Assembly (NCBI GenBank): GCA_020426845.1
Contig: JAGQPF010000582.1
Span: forward strand, 1-44,280
DNA length: 44,280 nt
Direction of reading: 5' to 3'
From: Planctomycetales bacterium
GTDB lineage: Bacteria > Planctomycetota > Planctomycetia > Pirellulales > Pirellulaceae
Shown: positions 15,217 to 23,948 of the stretch, in pieces
Layout of the letters: each line of letters opens with the position of its first letter
Position numbering within the stretch: position 1 is the stretch's first letter
Program-made: the position numbers and the translations under genes
Notes under the pieces: generated by a model
Databases searched by the model: none
What the model saw: only the letters and a program-made list of their open reading frames with translations
Told to the model about the DNA's origin: nothing

Positions 15217-16065
15217 ATGTCATCCAGTGTGACCGCCAGCAAGCGTCAGATTTACCTCGTGCCTGTCGCGTTGCTTCTTCCCTTGGTCGATGCCCGCCCT
15301 GTCTGCGCGAAGAATGTCAGGGCCATCGCCGAGAGTGTGCAGCGGCTCGGTTTGCTGCAGCCCATTGTGGTGGTGAAAGACGGCGACCGATTCAGAATCG
15401 TGGCCGGCCGCCACCGAGCGGCCGCCTACGAATTGCTCGGCCGTGTCCAAATTGAAGCGGAGGTCTGGCGTGAGGGCACGGATCCCAATCGCATCCGTCT
15501 ACTGTCTCTTCACGAAAATCACGTCCGCAAGGATGAGACGGTCCAGGACACGTTGGATCGGCTCAATGTGGTGATGGCAGAGCACAGCTGCAACCTCACC
15601 GAGGCCGCCAAACTTGCCAAGATCAAGAAAGGGACCGCCAGCAAAATCAAAACGATTGTGGAGAAACTTGCGCCCGAGGCGATCCGCATCGTCAACGAAA
15701 CGCGCATCGGGCTGAGCGTCGCTTATGAGGTCGCCCGAGGCTCGGCCGACGCCCAAACGCAGATTGCCTGGCTGAAGAGCCATCTCGCCGGCCAAATGAG
15801 CCGGGACGACATCATTGAGGCCGCCAGGTCGCTCCAAAGGAAGGGCAAACCAAGCAAGACGTTGAAGCTGCTCGCCTCGTTCGGCGGGGCGGACTTTCAA
15901 CTTGGGCTGCCTGATCAATCCGGATACGAGCAACTGCTTGCGGCCTTGTCCGAGCTTCGCAGCTGGGTGCTCGGACATCGCAAACGTGCGACCCCGATTG
16001 AATTGCTTCCCCACTTCGTTCCCCAAGGAGCCGAGACATGTTCTTCCGCAAACGCGACACCCTAA
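15217..16065 (+). CDS. ParB-like DNA-binding protein
   Basis: The 282-residue protein has a ParB/Spo0J-type N-terminal domain (about residues 20-110), in which ESVQRLGLLQPIVVV and the box AGRHRAAAYELL correspond to the CTP/arginine-patch motifs. An HTH region follows (LTEAAKLAKIKKGTASKI). It may bind a site on the element and load or slide along DNA. It is not beside parA (7176-7862); instead it overlaps the coupling protein gene by 28 bases, so it may act in transfer, for example in substrate recruitment. The ATG at 15217 is six bases after ggag. Confidence 0.8.
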   Translation: MSSSVTASKRQIYLVPVALLLPLVDARPVCAKNVRAIAESVQRLGLLQPIVVVKDGDRFRIVAGRHRAAAYELLGRVQIEAEVWREGTDPNRIRLLSLHENHVRKDETVQDTLDRLNVVMAEHSCNLTEAAKLAKIKKGTASKIKTIVEKLAPEAIRIVNETRIGLSVAYEVARGSADAQTQIAWLKSHLAGQMSRDDIIEAARSLQRKGKPSKTLKLLASFGGADFQLGLPDQSGYEQLLAALSELRSWVLGHRKRATPIELLPHFVPQGAETCSSANATP

Positions 16066-17450
16066 CTCAGCTTGGCATGTCGTCGGAGGGGGTCTGTTCG
16101 CACCTTTTCCTGGTGGGCGGCACGGGCGCCGGCAAGACCAGCGTGCTGCGGCTGCTGATGCGAGACATCCTCAAGCGAGGCAGCCAAGGCGTTGGCGTGC
16201 TTTGGGCAGCCGTGAAGCCGGATGAGTTTGACAACGCCGAGCGGGTCGCCAAGGCGGCTCGCTGCCAAGACCGTCTGGTGCGGCTTACCCCAGGCGCTTT
16301 TCGTTACAACTTTCTCGCGTACGAATTGCTCCGTCCCGGCGGGTCGGCGGTGACGGCCACGAAGCTGCTGCAAGACCTGAACCGCCAACTTCGTCGCTCC
16401 GGCAATGAAGGCGACGAGTTCTGGGCCAACCTGTTCGCCAAGATGAGCGAATACGCCATCCAAGCTTGCTATCTCGCCAAGCGGGGCAAGGTGACGATCG
16501 ACGACGTGTATCGGCTGATCATGTCGTCGCCCGCGACCTTTGAGCAACTCGCCTCGGAGGCGTTTTGCCAAAAGTCGTTTTGCGTGCAGACGCTTCAGGC
16601 AGCGGAGCAGGCCGTCCAGTCGCCGGCCGAGAAGCGTCTGCTCGAGCAGGCGGCCAACTTCTTCCTGTTCGAGGCGATTCAGTTCGGCTCCAAGGCCCGC
16701 GGCGCCGCTATTTCCCAGGTGAGCGCCGTGCTTTCGCCGTTCATCCAGTCCCCCATGTATGAGACGGTGAACTGCGAAACGTCGAACTTCTCGCCCGATC
16801 TGGTGCTGGACGGCGCGATCGCCGTGATGGACGCGCCCGTGCTCCAACATGGCGATGCCGGCCGGTTCTTTCAAACTTTGCTCACGACCCAAGTGACCGA
16901 AGCGGCGCTGCGGCGCCCCAACCCCGAGCGCATGGCCGTCATCGTCCGCGACGAGCTGCAAATGCTGGTTGCCGATCCCACGATGGAGGCGATGAACCTC
17001 TCGGTCGCGCGATCGCAGCGTCTGGCTTTTGTGTCGGGCGTACAGAGTCTGCCTACCCTGCAAGAGGCGATGGGAGGCAATCAGGCCGAGCAGGCGCTGC
17101 ATTCGTTGCTCGCGAACTACAGCACGAAGCTGGTCTTCTCCAATCCGTGCAAGGCGACCAATGCCTATTTCAGCGAGGCATGGGGCCAGCATCGCGAGGA
17201 GTTCGTCAGCGTCAGCGAGTCCAAGGAAGAGGAGGAGCTTGACTTGCTCAATCTGCTCACGGGCAACGACCGGCTGCTGTTCAGCCTCTCCGAGCAGATG
17301 CAGCCTCGCTGCCCGATCGACGCTTTTTCCCGACTGAGACGGGGCGGCGGTCGGCAGCGCTTGGTCGACGCTTTTCTGTCTCAGGCCGGCCGTACCTACG
17401 GCAATGGCCATTCCCCCTTCACCCTCATCACCTTCAAGCAGACCCTATGA
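16038..17450 (+). CDS. Type IV coupling protein (VirD4/TraG-like ATPase)
   Basis: This 470-residue P-loop ATPase of the conjugation coupling class would feed relaxase-bound DNA to a transfer channel. Walker A (GGTGAGKTS) is at residues 27-35 and a Walker B-like strand with DE (VIVRDELQML) is near 300-310. An all-alpha domain appears between them (about 95-220). Unlike classical VirD4 it has no N-terminal transmembrane helices; membrane anchoring may come from the next gene, a separate multi-helix protein. The start ATG is seven bases after an aaggag located inside the ParB-like gene. No VirB4 or other channel gene is in the window, so transfer would need a helper. Confidence 0.85.
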   Translation: MFFRKRDTLTQLGMSSEGVCSHLFLVGGTGAGKTSVLRLLMRDILKRGSQGVGVLWAAVKPDEFDNAERVAKAARCQDRLVRLTPGAFRYNFLAYELLRPGGSAVTATKLLQDLNRQLRRSGNEGDEFWANLFAKMSEYAIQACYLAKRGKVTIDDVYRLIMSSPATFEQLASEAFCQKSFCVQTLQAAEQAVQSPAEKRLLEQAANFFLFEAIQFGSKARGAAISQVSAVLSPFIQSPMYETVNCETSNFSPDLVLDGAIAVMDAPVLQHGDAGRFFQTLLTTQVTEAALRRPNPERMAVIVRDELQMLVADPTMEAMNLSVARSQRLAFVSGVQSLPTLQEAMGGNQAEQALHSLLANYSTKLVFSNPCKATNAYFSEAWGQHREEFVSVSESKEEEELDLLNLLTGNDRLLFSLSEQMQPRCPIDAFSRLRRGGGRQRLVDAFLSQAGRTYGNGHSPFTLITFKQTL

Positions 17451-18073
17451 ACGACTTGCCCCCTCCCGACAAACAGGCTCAAGACTTTTTGAAAGACGAG
17501 ATCAAAAGCGCCCGCAACGGCATTGGGGCGTTCATGATTCTCGGCTTCTCCCTGGCCCGATCGATTCAGGTGTTCAGCCGCGTGCCGGGCAGCTCCGGTT
17601 TGTACTTTCAGCTGGCTTGGACGATCGGTGTGGCCCTGCAGGGGTTCTATCTGGCGGGTCACGTGGAAATCCACGGTCGTGTGGACGCGGTGCCCTTCGA
17701 ATACCTGCTGATCCTCCAAGGCGCGTGCTGGCTGGTGAGTTTTTTCATTTTGGCGGTCCACTGGACGTTATCTACTAGGCCGCCCCATGACAAAGCGATG
17801 GGGCGGGGCCTGCTCACTCGCCATCTTCCCGGGCTGTCCGAACAAAAGGGAGGCATTGTCTCCGACGTGGCCGTGGGCGGGCTGCTGATCGTGTTGCTGT
17901 TGGCTTTGCGTTGTCCCGTCCAGGCGGCCTGCTATCGGTTCATGCTCGGCTGGACGCTCTGTTGCCATTTGGCCATCTACCTTCGTGATGCGCAATACCG
18001 TTGGCGAATCCGCACGGCCCATCGTCGGGCGGCGCGTTGGCGAGACGATGTGCGCGGGAGACATTACCTATGA
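17447..18073 (+). CDS. Polytopic membrane protein linked to the coupling protein
   Basis: The 208-residue protein has four or five hydrophobic segments (about residues 25-44, 52-71, 83-108 and 135-178) and a basic C-terminus. It overlaps the coupling protein gene by ATGA, so the two are translated together. Since the coupling ATPase has no membrane segments, this protein is a good candidate for its membrane anchor, as split coupling proteins are known in other transfer systems; this is inferred. I do not recognise a family. Confidence 0.65.
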   Translation: MNDLPPPDKQAQDFLKDEIKSARNGIGAFMILGFSLARSIQVFSRVPGSSGLYFQLAWTIGVALQGFYLAGHVEIHGRVDAVPFEYLLILQGACWLVSFFILAVHWTLSTRPPHDKAMGRGLLTRHLPGLSEQKGGIVSDVAVGGLLIVLLLALRCPVQAACYRFMLGWTLCCHLAIYLRDAQYRWRIRTAHRRAARWRDDVRGRHYL

Positions 18074-18429
18074 CCGCCAATCCGAGTCCCGACAACCAGT
18101 CGGCTTCCCCCATCACCCAGAATCTCATCTTCCGGGCCGTGCAGCATGTGGCACGCGATGTGGCGATGGGACCGGCCCTCTACGACTGGCTGGGCCATGG
18201 CGCGAATGAAGTGGCCAATGTGCTCGTCAAGGGGAACCCGGCCCCGATCTATACCCACAGCTATTCGCCCTGGCAATCCGCCGCCACGGTCCACGGCCCC
18301 GAGGCGCCCGAGGCCGCCCCGGAGTTGACGGAGTCCGAGCCCGCGAAGAGCCCGAGCATTGTCGGCCAGCTCATGGAGCAGGCCGCGCAGTTGCAAGAGC
18401 AACGCCAAGAAATGGAGGCCGAGCGATGA
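18070..18429 (+). CDS. Hypothetical soluble protein of the mobilization operon
   Basis: This 119-residue protein has a helical N-terminal half (FRAVQHVARDVAMGPALYDW), a proline- and glutamate-rich middle and a short coiled-coil-like C-terminus rich in Q and E. It starts in an ATGA overlap with the previous gene and ends in another with the next. No family is recognised. The tight overlaps argue for a shared transfer function. Confidence 0.6.
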   Translation: MTANPSPDNQSASPITQNLIFRAVQHVARDVAMGPALYDWLGHGANEVANVLVKGNPAPIYTHSYSPWQSAATVHGPEAPEAAPELTESEPAKSPSIVGQLMEQAAQLQEQRQEMEAER

Positions 18430-18644
18430 GACTCCCCGAGGTGGTAAGAGCGGTGTTCGCGAGCATGGCCGCCGGCTTCATCGAACGGCTGGCGGATGTC
18501 ATCAAGGCCGAGTCGGCCCGCGCCTGCACGAACTCGCGCGCCCGCGACGTGGGCATGCAGTTGGCCAACTGCCTGTTCGACACCGAGTCCGAGTATCCGG
18601 TCATTGACGCGAAGGTAGTACATCAACAAGGGAGACACTCATGA
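18426..18644 (+). CDS. Hypothetical small protein of the mobilization operon
   Basis: The 72-residue, mainly helical protein has FASMAAGFIERLADVIKAES in its first half and no clear membrane segment. It overlaps both neighbours by ATGA. Its function is not recognised. Confidence 0.55.
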   Translation: MRLPEVVRAVFASMAAGFIERLADVIKAESARACTNSRARDVGMQLANCLFDTESEYPVIDAKVVHQQGRHS

Positions 18645-18760
18645 ACAGCTTGCCGTGGCTGCCGGAGGCGATTGCGCTGGTGATCAGTGTCGCCGGTTTC
18701 ACTTTGACCATCGTGCTGATTGACTATCTGGTTTCTCGACGTGAAAAGCGAGTGAAATAA
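18641..18760 (+). CDS. 39-residue single-helix membrane protein
   Basis: The ATG at 18641 overlaps the previous stop, and ggagac precedes it (18631-18636). The product has a single transmembrane helix (about residues 9-31, with ALVISVAGFTLTIVLIDYLV) and a basic tail SRREKRVK. Its stop TAA shares a base with the next start (TAATG). Such a short gene is credible because it fills the operon exactly, with overlaps on both sides. Confidence 0.6.
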   Translation: MNSLPWLPEAIALVISVAGFTLTIVLIDYLVSRREKRVK

Positions 18761-19257
18761 TGATCGAGCTTCAATCCCCCGACTTTGTGGTCCTGCCGCT
18801 CTATGCGATGTCGGCGACATGTTTCGCCCTCTATTTCACTTGGCAGATGCGGCAAGTTGCCAAGCGGTTTCCGGGCGTGTTTGAGCGTTCCCCAAACGTG
18901 CACTGGCGATTGATGTTTGGGGCGCCGCCCGACAGTCTGTGGCGAGTGATTCGCCTGCCCTTCACCCTGCTGTTCTCGCCCATGGGCGGTGGCATCCTCT
19001 ATTCACTCGCTGCGCCGATCGTGCCCATCGTGCTGGTGGCCTCGCACATTCAGCCTCCTCTCGACACCCCGATGATTGTCCGTGAGCTGCAGCTGCTGGT
19101 CGTGACCATCAGCGTCTGCACGGCGCCGCGTCTGCAGCGAGCAGCGCTCGGAATGCACCTGAAGAGCTTGCGAGTGCGCGCCAGACTGGACGACCTGCTG
19201 AAAAAGATCGACGAGCTGTCCCAAGGTGGCACACAAGCTCGACATAGGCCCCACTAA
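18760..19257 (+). CDS. Membrane protein of the mobilization operon
   Basis: This 165-residue protein has hydrophobic segments at about residues 9-28 and 64-97 (two spans), probably a third near 108-120, and a charged helical C-terminus (ARLDDLLKKIDELSQ). It begins in a TAATG overlap. It is the last gene before the oriT candidate and relaxase. No family is recognised; a role in linking the relaxosome to the membrane is only a guess. Confidence 0.6.
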   Translation: MIELQSPDFVVLPLYAMSATCFALYFTWQMRQVAKRFPGVFERSPNVHWRLMFGAPPDSLWRVIRLPFTLLFSPMGGGILYSLAAPIVPIVLVASHIQPPLDTPMIVRELQLLVVTISVCTAPRLQRAALGMHLKSLRVRARLDDLLKKIDELSQGGTQARHRPH

Positions 19258-19261
19258 GGGC

Positions 19262-19322
19262 CGAAGCGATTAGCTTCGCGTGAACTGTGACGAGCTTTCC
19301 CATTGTCATCAAATTGTCACAA
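19262..19322. other. Candidate oriT/nic region upstream of the relaxase
   Basis: The 85-base gap between 19257 and 19343 contains a perfect hairpin cgaagc-gatta-gcttcg (19262-19278), the short inverted pair tgtgac and gtcaca (about 19286-19321), and a direct repeat attgtca/attgtca separated by four bases. MobF relaxases commonly nick next to such inverted repeats close to their own gene. The nic base cannot be fixed from the sequence. Confidence 0.45.
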
Positions 19323-19342
19323 ACTTGCCTTATGGATGACGC

Positions 19343-22066
19343 ATGCGCGTCTTTCACCAGAAAAATCAGGCGGCTGCCATTGAGTACTACACGCAGCTGG
19401 GCGAGTATTACGGCCCCGATGGCGACCGCAAGCCTGCCGTCTATTTCGGCGCGGGGGCGGCTCGGCTCGGCCTGACGCCCGACACGGAAGTGGACGCCGA
19501 AACTTTCTCCAAACTCTGCCGCAACATCGACCCGCGCACCGAGTTCACACGGCTCACTCAGCGGAATCGCGCGGATCGCCGCATCCTCACCGATCTGACC
19601 TTCTCCGCCCCCAAATCCGTGTCGTTGATGTGGGCAATATCGGGGGACGACCGGCTCGTTGATGCGGTCCAGCACGCAGCCCTCGACACGCTGAAAGACG
19701 TCGAGCAGGATGCCGCCACCCGCGTCAACCATCGCCGAGGCGAAATGACATTGCGAAAGACACGAAACCTCGTCGGCGTCGCCTGGACACATACCACCTC
19801 GCGGCCGGTCGACGGCCATCCCGACCCCCAGCTGCACGTGCACGGAACCGTGCTCAACGCCACCCACGTCGCAGGTGATCGCTGGACGGCGGTCGATCTA
19901 TCCACCGTCGTTAAGGACTCGGGCTATTACGGCGCGCTGTTTCAATCACGTCTGGCAAGTGAGGTCCAGAAACTCGGTTACCGCGTGGTTCGCACCGAAC
20001 ACAACTTCGAGATTGACGGCATCCAGCGGACGTTAATCGAAAAATTCAGTCGCCGCACGGAGGCGATCGAGCAACGCGCCAAACAACTCGGCATTCAAAG
20101 CAAGGACGCGAAAGATGCGCTTGGCGCGATGACCCGCGACTCCAAGGCAAAGCATGCCGTTTCGACGCTGGGACTTCACGAGCAATGGCGGTCGCGGCTC
20201 ACCCCCGACGAGCGAGACGCGATCAGCGGGGCAGGCAGCAAGGGACATGACGTCACTCCGGCCCAGTCCTCCGCCGGCGAGGCGGTCGACTTCGCCATCG
20301 GGCACCACTTCGAACGACAGTCGGTCGTTCGCCACCGGCTGCTGGTCCGAGAGGCGCTGCTCCACGGCATCGGCGGCGCCTCGGCAAGCCAGATTGCAGC
20401 CGAGCTGTCGCAGCGACCGCTAATTCGCAGCGGCGTCGAAGAAGCCGAGGAGGCGACCACCAGGGAGGTGCTGCTTGAGGAGCAACGTGTTGTCTCCTTC
20501 GCCCGCAAGACGCGAGGCGTGTACCAACCTTTGAATCCCCGGCACACCATCGAGCGAGCCTGGCTTTCGGGCGAGCAAAAGGCGGCCATTTATGGGCTGC
20601 TGCGATCTTCCGATGGCGTTCAGATTCTCAAAGGCGTGGCAGGCTCCGGCAAGACGACCCTGATGCACGAAGCCATTGAAGCCATCGGCCGGGGTGGCAA
20701 GCACGTGACCGTGCTTGCGCCCCAAGGAGAGACGGCTCATGATCTCCTTCGCGAGCAGGAAGGGTTCGAGGCCGACACGCTGGCATCGTTTCTCGTCAGT
20801 GAAAAGGCTCAATCCGGCGCCGAGGGCGGCGTCATCTGGGTGGATGAGGCGGGGCAGATCGGCATGCACGACATGGCCCGCTTGGTGGACATCGCCGAAC
20901 GCATCCACGCCCGCATCATCTTGAGCGGCGATACCGCTCAGCATAAATCCGTCTCGCGAGGCGAGCCGCTTCGCTTGCTGGAGAGCGAAGCGGGCCTCGC
21001 TCCGCTGCATGTTCGCACCATTCGGCGCCAGGAAGGCGAAGCCTACCGTCGCGCCGTGACCTATTTCAGTCAAGGAGACGTTGAACAAGGGTTCGCCGAG
21101 CTAGTGGAGATGGGGTCCGTGCACGAGGTGCAAGACCCCGCCCAGCGCGCCGGGCTCATTGCTCGGAGCTTCGCCGATGCGATCGACCAAGGTGAGTCGA
21201 CGCTCGTCGTTGCCCCGTCCCACGCCGAACGAGAGGCCATCACGGGGGCGATTCGCGAGGAGCTTAAACTTCGAGGCCATGTTGGGGCGGAGGACCGTCA
21301 GGTCACCGTCTTGCGTTCCCGTCGTTTGACGGAGGCCCAGCGTTCGGACTTCCGGCTCTATGAGCCGGGCGCAGACATTGTCGAATTTCACCGCAACGCC
21401 AAGGGAGGATTTCGGAGCGGGACGCGAGTCACGGTGGACGCACGCCGGGACGGACGCATCTATACGAAGCGAGGCCAGGATCTCGTGCCAATTCCGATCG
21501 AGACTCCCGGCTCCTTCGATGTGTATCGAGCCAGAGAGATCGGCGTTGCCCTCGGTGATACACTTCGCATCACCAAACGCAGGCAACCCACCAAAGGCGA
21601 GAACACGAAGCGACTCAACAACGGCACGCTCGTCACGCTGGCCGGCTTTGCGGCCAACGGCAACCTGAAACTCAGCAACGGACAGCAAATCTCGCCCGAC
21701 TGGGGCCACTTCGATCACGGAGTCACCGTGACCTCGCACGCCTCCCAGGGCAAGACCTTTGAGCACGTGATCATTGCGCAAAGTTCAATGTCTTTCGCTG
21801 CGAGCTCGCGCGAGCAAGCCTATGTCAGCGCCAGTCGCGGCAAGCAACGGCTGGACTGGTTCACCGACTCGGTGGAGGACCTGAAACGAGCGATCGGGCG
21901 TGAGGGAGCCCGCAGAAATGCCTCGGAGCTGGTCGCCGAGCAAGCAAGGCTGCGGCAAAGCCGGCGCCGCCGCACCCATGACCGGCTGAGGCACTTTGCC
22001 ACGGAGAAGATTCGGCACTTTCGTTACTGGCTCCAACACCTACAGCAGCAACAGGCACGCGCATGA
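19343..22066 (+). CDS. MobF-family relaxase-helicase (TraA/TraI-like)
   Basis: This 907-residue transfer initiator has an N-terminal relaxase domain (about residues 1-300) with paired tyrosines Y15-Y16 and Y22-Y23 and the three-histidine metal motif H159-x5-H165-x-H167 (HPDPQLHVH). The second half is an SF1 helicase: Walker A GVAGSGKTT (about 431-439), Walker B VIWVDEAGQ and a C-terminal motif VTSHASQGKT. It would nick oriT, stay linked to the 5' end and unwind the strand for export through the coupling protein. The length is normal for MobF proteins without the C-terminal extension of F TraI. The start lacks a strong ribosome-binding site but sits at the family N-terminus. Confidence 0.93.
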   Translation: MRVFHQKNQAAAIEYYTQLGEYYGPDGDRKPAVYFGAGAARLGLTPDTEVDAETFSKLCRNIDPRTEFTRLTQRNRADRRILTDLTFSAPKSVSLMWAISGDDRLVDAVQHAALDTLKDVEQDAATRVNHRRGEMTLRKTRNLVGVAWTHTTSRPVDGHPDPQLHVHGTVLNATHVAGDRWTAVDLSTVVKDSGYYGALFQSRLASEVQKLGYRVVRTEHNFEIDGIQRTLIEKFSRRTEAIEQRAKQLGIQSKDAKDALGAMTRDSKAKHAVSTLGLHEQWRSRLTPDERDAISGAGSKGHDVTPAQSSAGEAVDFAIGHHFERQSVVRHRLLVREALLHGIGGASASQIAAELSQRPLIRSGVEEAEEATTREVLLEEQRVVSFARKTRGVYQPLNPRHTIERAWLSGEQKAAIYGLLRSSDGVQILKGVAGSGKTTLMHEAIEAIGRGGKHVTVLAPQGETAHDLLREQEGFEADTLASFLVSEKAQSGAEGGVIWVDEAGQIGMHDMARLVDIAERIHARIILSGDTAQHKSVSRGEPLRLLESEAGLAPLHVRTIRRQEGEAYRRAVTYFSQGDVEQGFAELVEMGSVHEVQDPAQRAGLIARSFADAIDQGESTLVVAPSHAEREAITGAIREELKLRGHVGAEDRQVTVLRSRRLTEAQRSDFRLYEPGADIVEFHRNAKGGFRSGTRVTVDARRDGRIYTKRGQDLVPIPIETPGSFDVYRAREIGVALGDTLRITKRRQPTKGENTKRLNNGTLVTLAGFAANGNLKLSNGQQISPDWGHFDHGVTVTSHASQGKTFEHVIIAQSSMSFAASSREQAYVSASRGKQRLDWFTDSVEDLKRAIGREGARRNASELVAEQARLRQSRRRRTHDRLRHFATEKIRHFRYWLQHLQQQQARA

Positions 22067-22476
22067 CACAACGCAGCATGATTCTCGACCGCGTAGGCGG
22101 GCTCGATGCCGCCGAAGTGGACGTCTACCGAGAGGGCAGCCCCTATCAGCCCTTCGGCATTAGCCGGAGGGCTTGGGGTGGCGAGCCGTTCGTCGACTTC
22201 ATCTCCAAAACGGGCGATCACCACGCGATTGCTTACACCCATCTTTACGATATTGCCTTCAACCCGTCGGCGGGCATCGTGCTGCAATTCTCCGATCATT
22301 TCGTCCGAATCGCGGGCATTGGTTTGGCGGATGTGTACGCCCAGCTGCTGCGGCAGCGCGTCGTCTTTATCTGCGAGGCGGATCACGCCGCCGCGTCCAT
22401 CGCCGAGCAAGGCCAAACGACCGTCACCCGGCTTTCCATCGAGGCGCGAGCGCCTCAAGACATGGCGCACGCCTAA
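22063..22476 (+). CDS. Hypothetical protein co-translated with the relaxase
   Basis: This 137-residue protein of unknown function overlaps the relaxase stop by ATGA. It looks like a compact alpha/beta protein with the central stretch AGIVLQFSDHFVRIAGIGLA and a later strand RVVFICEAD. No catalytic or membrane motif is seen. Its position suggests a relaxosome accessory role, which is inferred. Confidence 0.6.
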   Translation: MTQRSMILDRVGGLDAAEVDVYREGSPYQPFGISRRAWGGEPFVDFISKTGDHHAIAYTHLYDIAFNPSAGIVLQFSDHFVRIAGIGLADVYAQLLRQRVVFICEADHAAASIAEQGQTTVTRLSIEARAPQDMAHA

Positions 22477-22494
22477 ATCGAGAAAGGAGCATTG

Positions 22495-22746
22495 ATGGCC
22501 CATCGCAATGCACCGGATTCACGGAATCCCGCAAACACGGAAACACGACTACTTACAGTCAAGGATGTCGCCGGCCGGCTCCGCGTGAGCATCAGCTTGG
22601 TGTACCGGCTGATTAGCCGGGGAGAGCTATTGTGCCATCGCATCGAGTCGGCGATTCGCGTGTCCGAGCAACAGCTTGGCGAGTTTCTGTCCAAGACGCT
22701 CGCCACCGTGGTTCGTCCTCTGGTCGCGACTCGCCGCCACTTCTAA
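22495..22746 (+). CDS. Excisionase-like HTH (MerR/HTH_17 type) DNA-binding protein
   Basis: The 83-residue protein carries a small winged HTH: LLTVKDVAGRLRVSISLVYR, LISRGELLCHRI and SAIRVSEQQLGEFL. Proteins of this type serve as excisionases or as regulators of plasmid genes. An aaagga precedes the ATG. It could bias the recombinase at 37358-38359 towards excision, or control the rep gene that starts 117 bases downstream. The choice is open; the fold call is good. Confidence 0.8.
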   Translation: MAHRNAPDSRNPANTETRLLTVKDVAGRLRVSISLVYRLISRGELLCHRIESAIRVSEQQLGEFLSKTLATVVRPLVATRRHF

Positions 22747-22863
22747 TTGGCGGGTTGGCGATTTCGCTGGACATTGGCGGCAAAGCCTGCCATCTGTCGA
22801 GTCGTGACAGAAGTTTCGTATGTGGAGGGGGTGACGCCCTCGGGTTCGGTTCGCAGGCTCGGC

Positions 22864-23874
22864 ATGACGAAGCCGCGCCAGCTGCAGCTGTTTACGCAGT
22901 TTCTCCCCGCCGGCGATCATCGCTTCGGCAACACACTCGAGTTTTACGACGCCATTCCCAAGCATGTGCGGTCGTCCAATCGCGTTCACTCCGAGCGCGT
23001 GGACGGCAAATACCTGCCGATCTTGGAGCGGGAGTTTCACTTTCGGCACCGAACGACGGGCGAAACCCGCAAGTATCGGGTGGAGATCCGCCCGGCGCGA
23101 TTGAAACTTCTCGGTAGCCCGCAGGGCTCCAAGGAACGCGAGTTCTATCCGTCCGCTCGCGAGGAGCTCGTGGAGGAGGCCCTCCACAAAATCGCGGCGG
23201 ACACGCATTGCGGCGTTTATCTCGACAACCAAGCGGGCGTTCAGTTCACCCTCGGCCAGCTTCGCCGCGAGCTTGCGGCGCGGAATCATAGCCTCCCGCT
23301 GGCCGAGATCAAGCAGGCCCTCGAAGTCTGCCACAACACCAATGTGCGGGTGATGTCCGACAATGGCGACGAGATCGCCGGCAGCACGATCTTCCCGGTG
23401 CTACTGGTGTCTTCACGCGCCCAGTGGCTTGACGAGCCCGGCGACGCCTACTGCTACGTGCAGTTTCACCCGCTGCTGACCAAGAGCATCAACGAGCTGA
23501 CTTTCCGCCAGTTTGATTATCACACCCACATGCAGTGCACCAACCAGCTCGCCCGCTGGCTTCATAAGCGCCTCTCCCACAACTACGTGAATGCCAACTG
23601 GAGCAACGCCTACACGATCAAGGCGACGACCATCATCCGAGACAGCTGCCTGATCAACAACGATCGGTTCCGGGACCGCCTCGCGGCCATCGAAGCGGCC
23701 CTCGGGCAACTGGTTTCCGAGCAGGTTGTGCTCGGCTTCAGCAAGGAGCCGATCCGTTCCAATCGAAAGCTCATTGACGCCAAGTTCCACGTGACGCCAT
23801 CGCCTCAGTTTGTTGACGACATGAAGCTCGCCAACAAGCGATTGAGCGAGCAAAGAGCGGACTCCGGAGAGTAG
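22864..23874 (+). CDS. RepA-like plasmid replication initiator
   Basis: This 336-residue protein resembles the plasmid RepA/RPA initiator family. The central region around CTNQLARWLHKRLSHNYVNA followed by Y-T-I-K-A matches the winged-helix core of those proteins. It would bind the iterons at 23949-24180 just downstream and recruit DnaA and helicase. The ATG at 22864 is used; the frame is open upstream to 22747 and a GTG near 22831 follows a gaggggg, so the N-terminus is uncertain. Finding an initiator next to an iteron array inside an apparently integrated element is unusual and suggests an integrated plasmid that may still replicate. Confidence 0.75.
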   Translation: MTKPRQLQLFTQFLPAGDHRFGNTLEFYDAIPKHVRSSNRVHSERVDGKYLPILEREFHFRHRTTGETRKYRVEIRPARLKLLGSPQGSKEREFYPSAREELVEEALHKIAADTHCGVYLDNQAGVQFTLGQLRRELAARNHSLPLAEIKQALEVCHNTNVRVMSDNGDEIAGSTIFPVLLVSSRAQWLDEPGDAYCYVQFHPLLTKSINELTFRQFDYHTHMQCTNQLARWLHKRLSHNYVNANWSNAYTIKATTIIRDSCLINNDRFRDRLAAIEAALGQLVSEQVVLGFSKEPIRSNRKLIDAKFHVTPSPQFVDDMKLANKRLSEQRADSGE

Positions 23875-23948
23875 TTTTCTTCACCTTGCCTATCAGCACC
23901 GATTGTCGGACTTTGATTAAGGCCCGATCAGCCTCCCAAATGCCCAAG

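Noticed and set aside
7176..16065. ParA at 7176 and ParB-like protein at 15217 as one partition pair
   Set aside because: ParA has its own overlapping ParG-like partner, and the ParB-like gene is 7 kb away in the mobilization operon.
16062..17411. 449-codon open frame on the minus strand
   Set aside because: It lies wholly antisense to the coupling protein gene and follows from GC-rich codon use; its translation has no domain likeness.
14417..22476. A complete conjugation system
   Set aside because: Only a coupling protein, a relaxase and small membrane proteins are present; no VirB4, VirB6, VirB8-10 or pilin gene is in the window.
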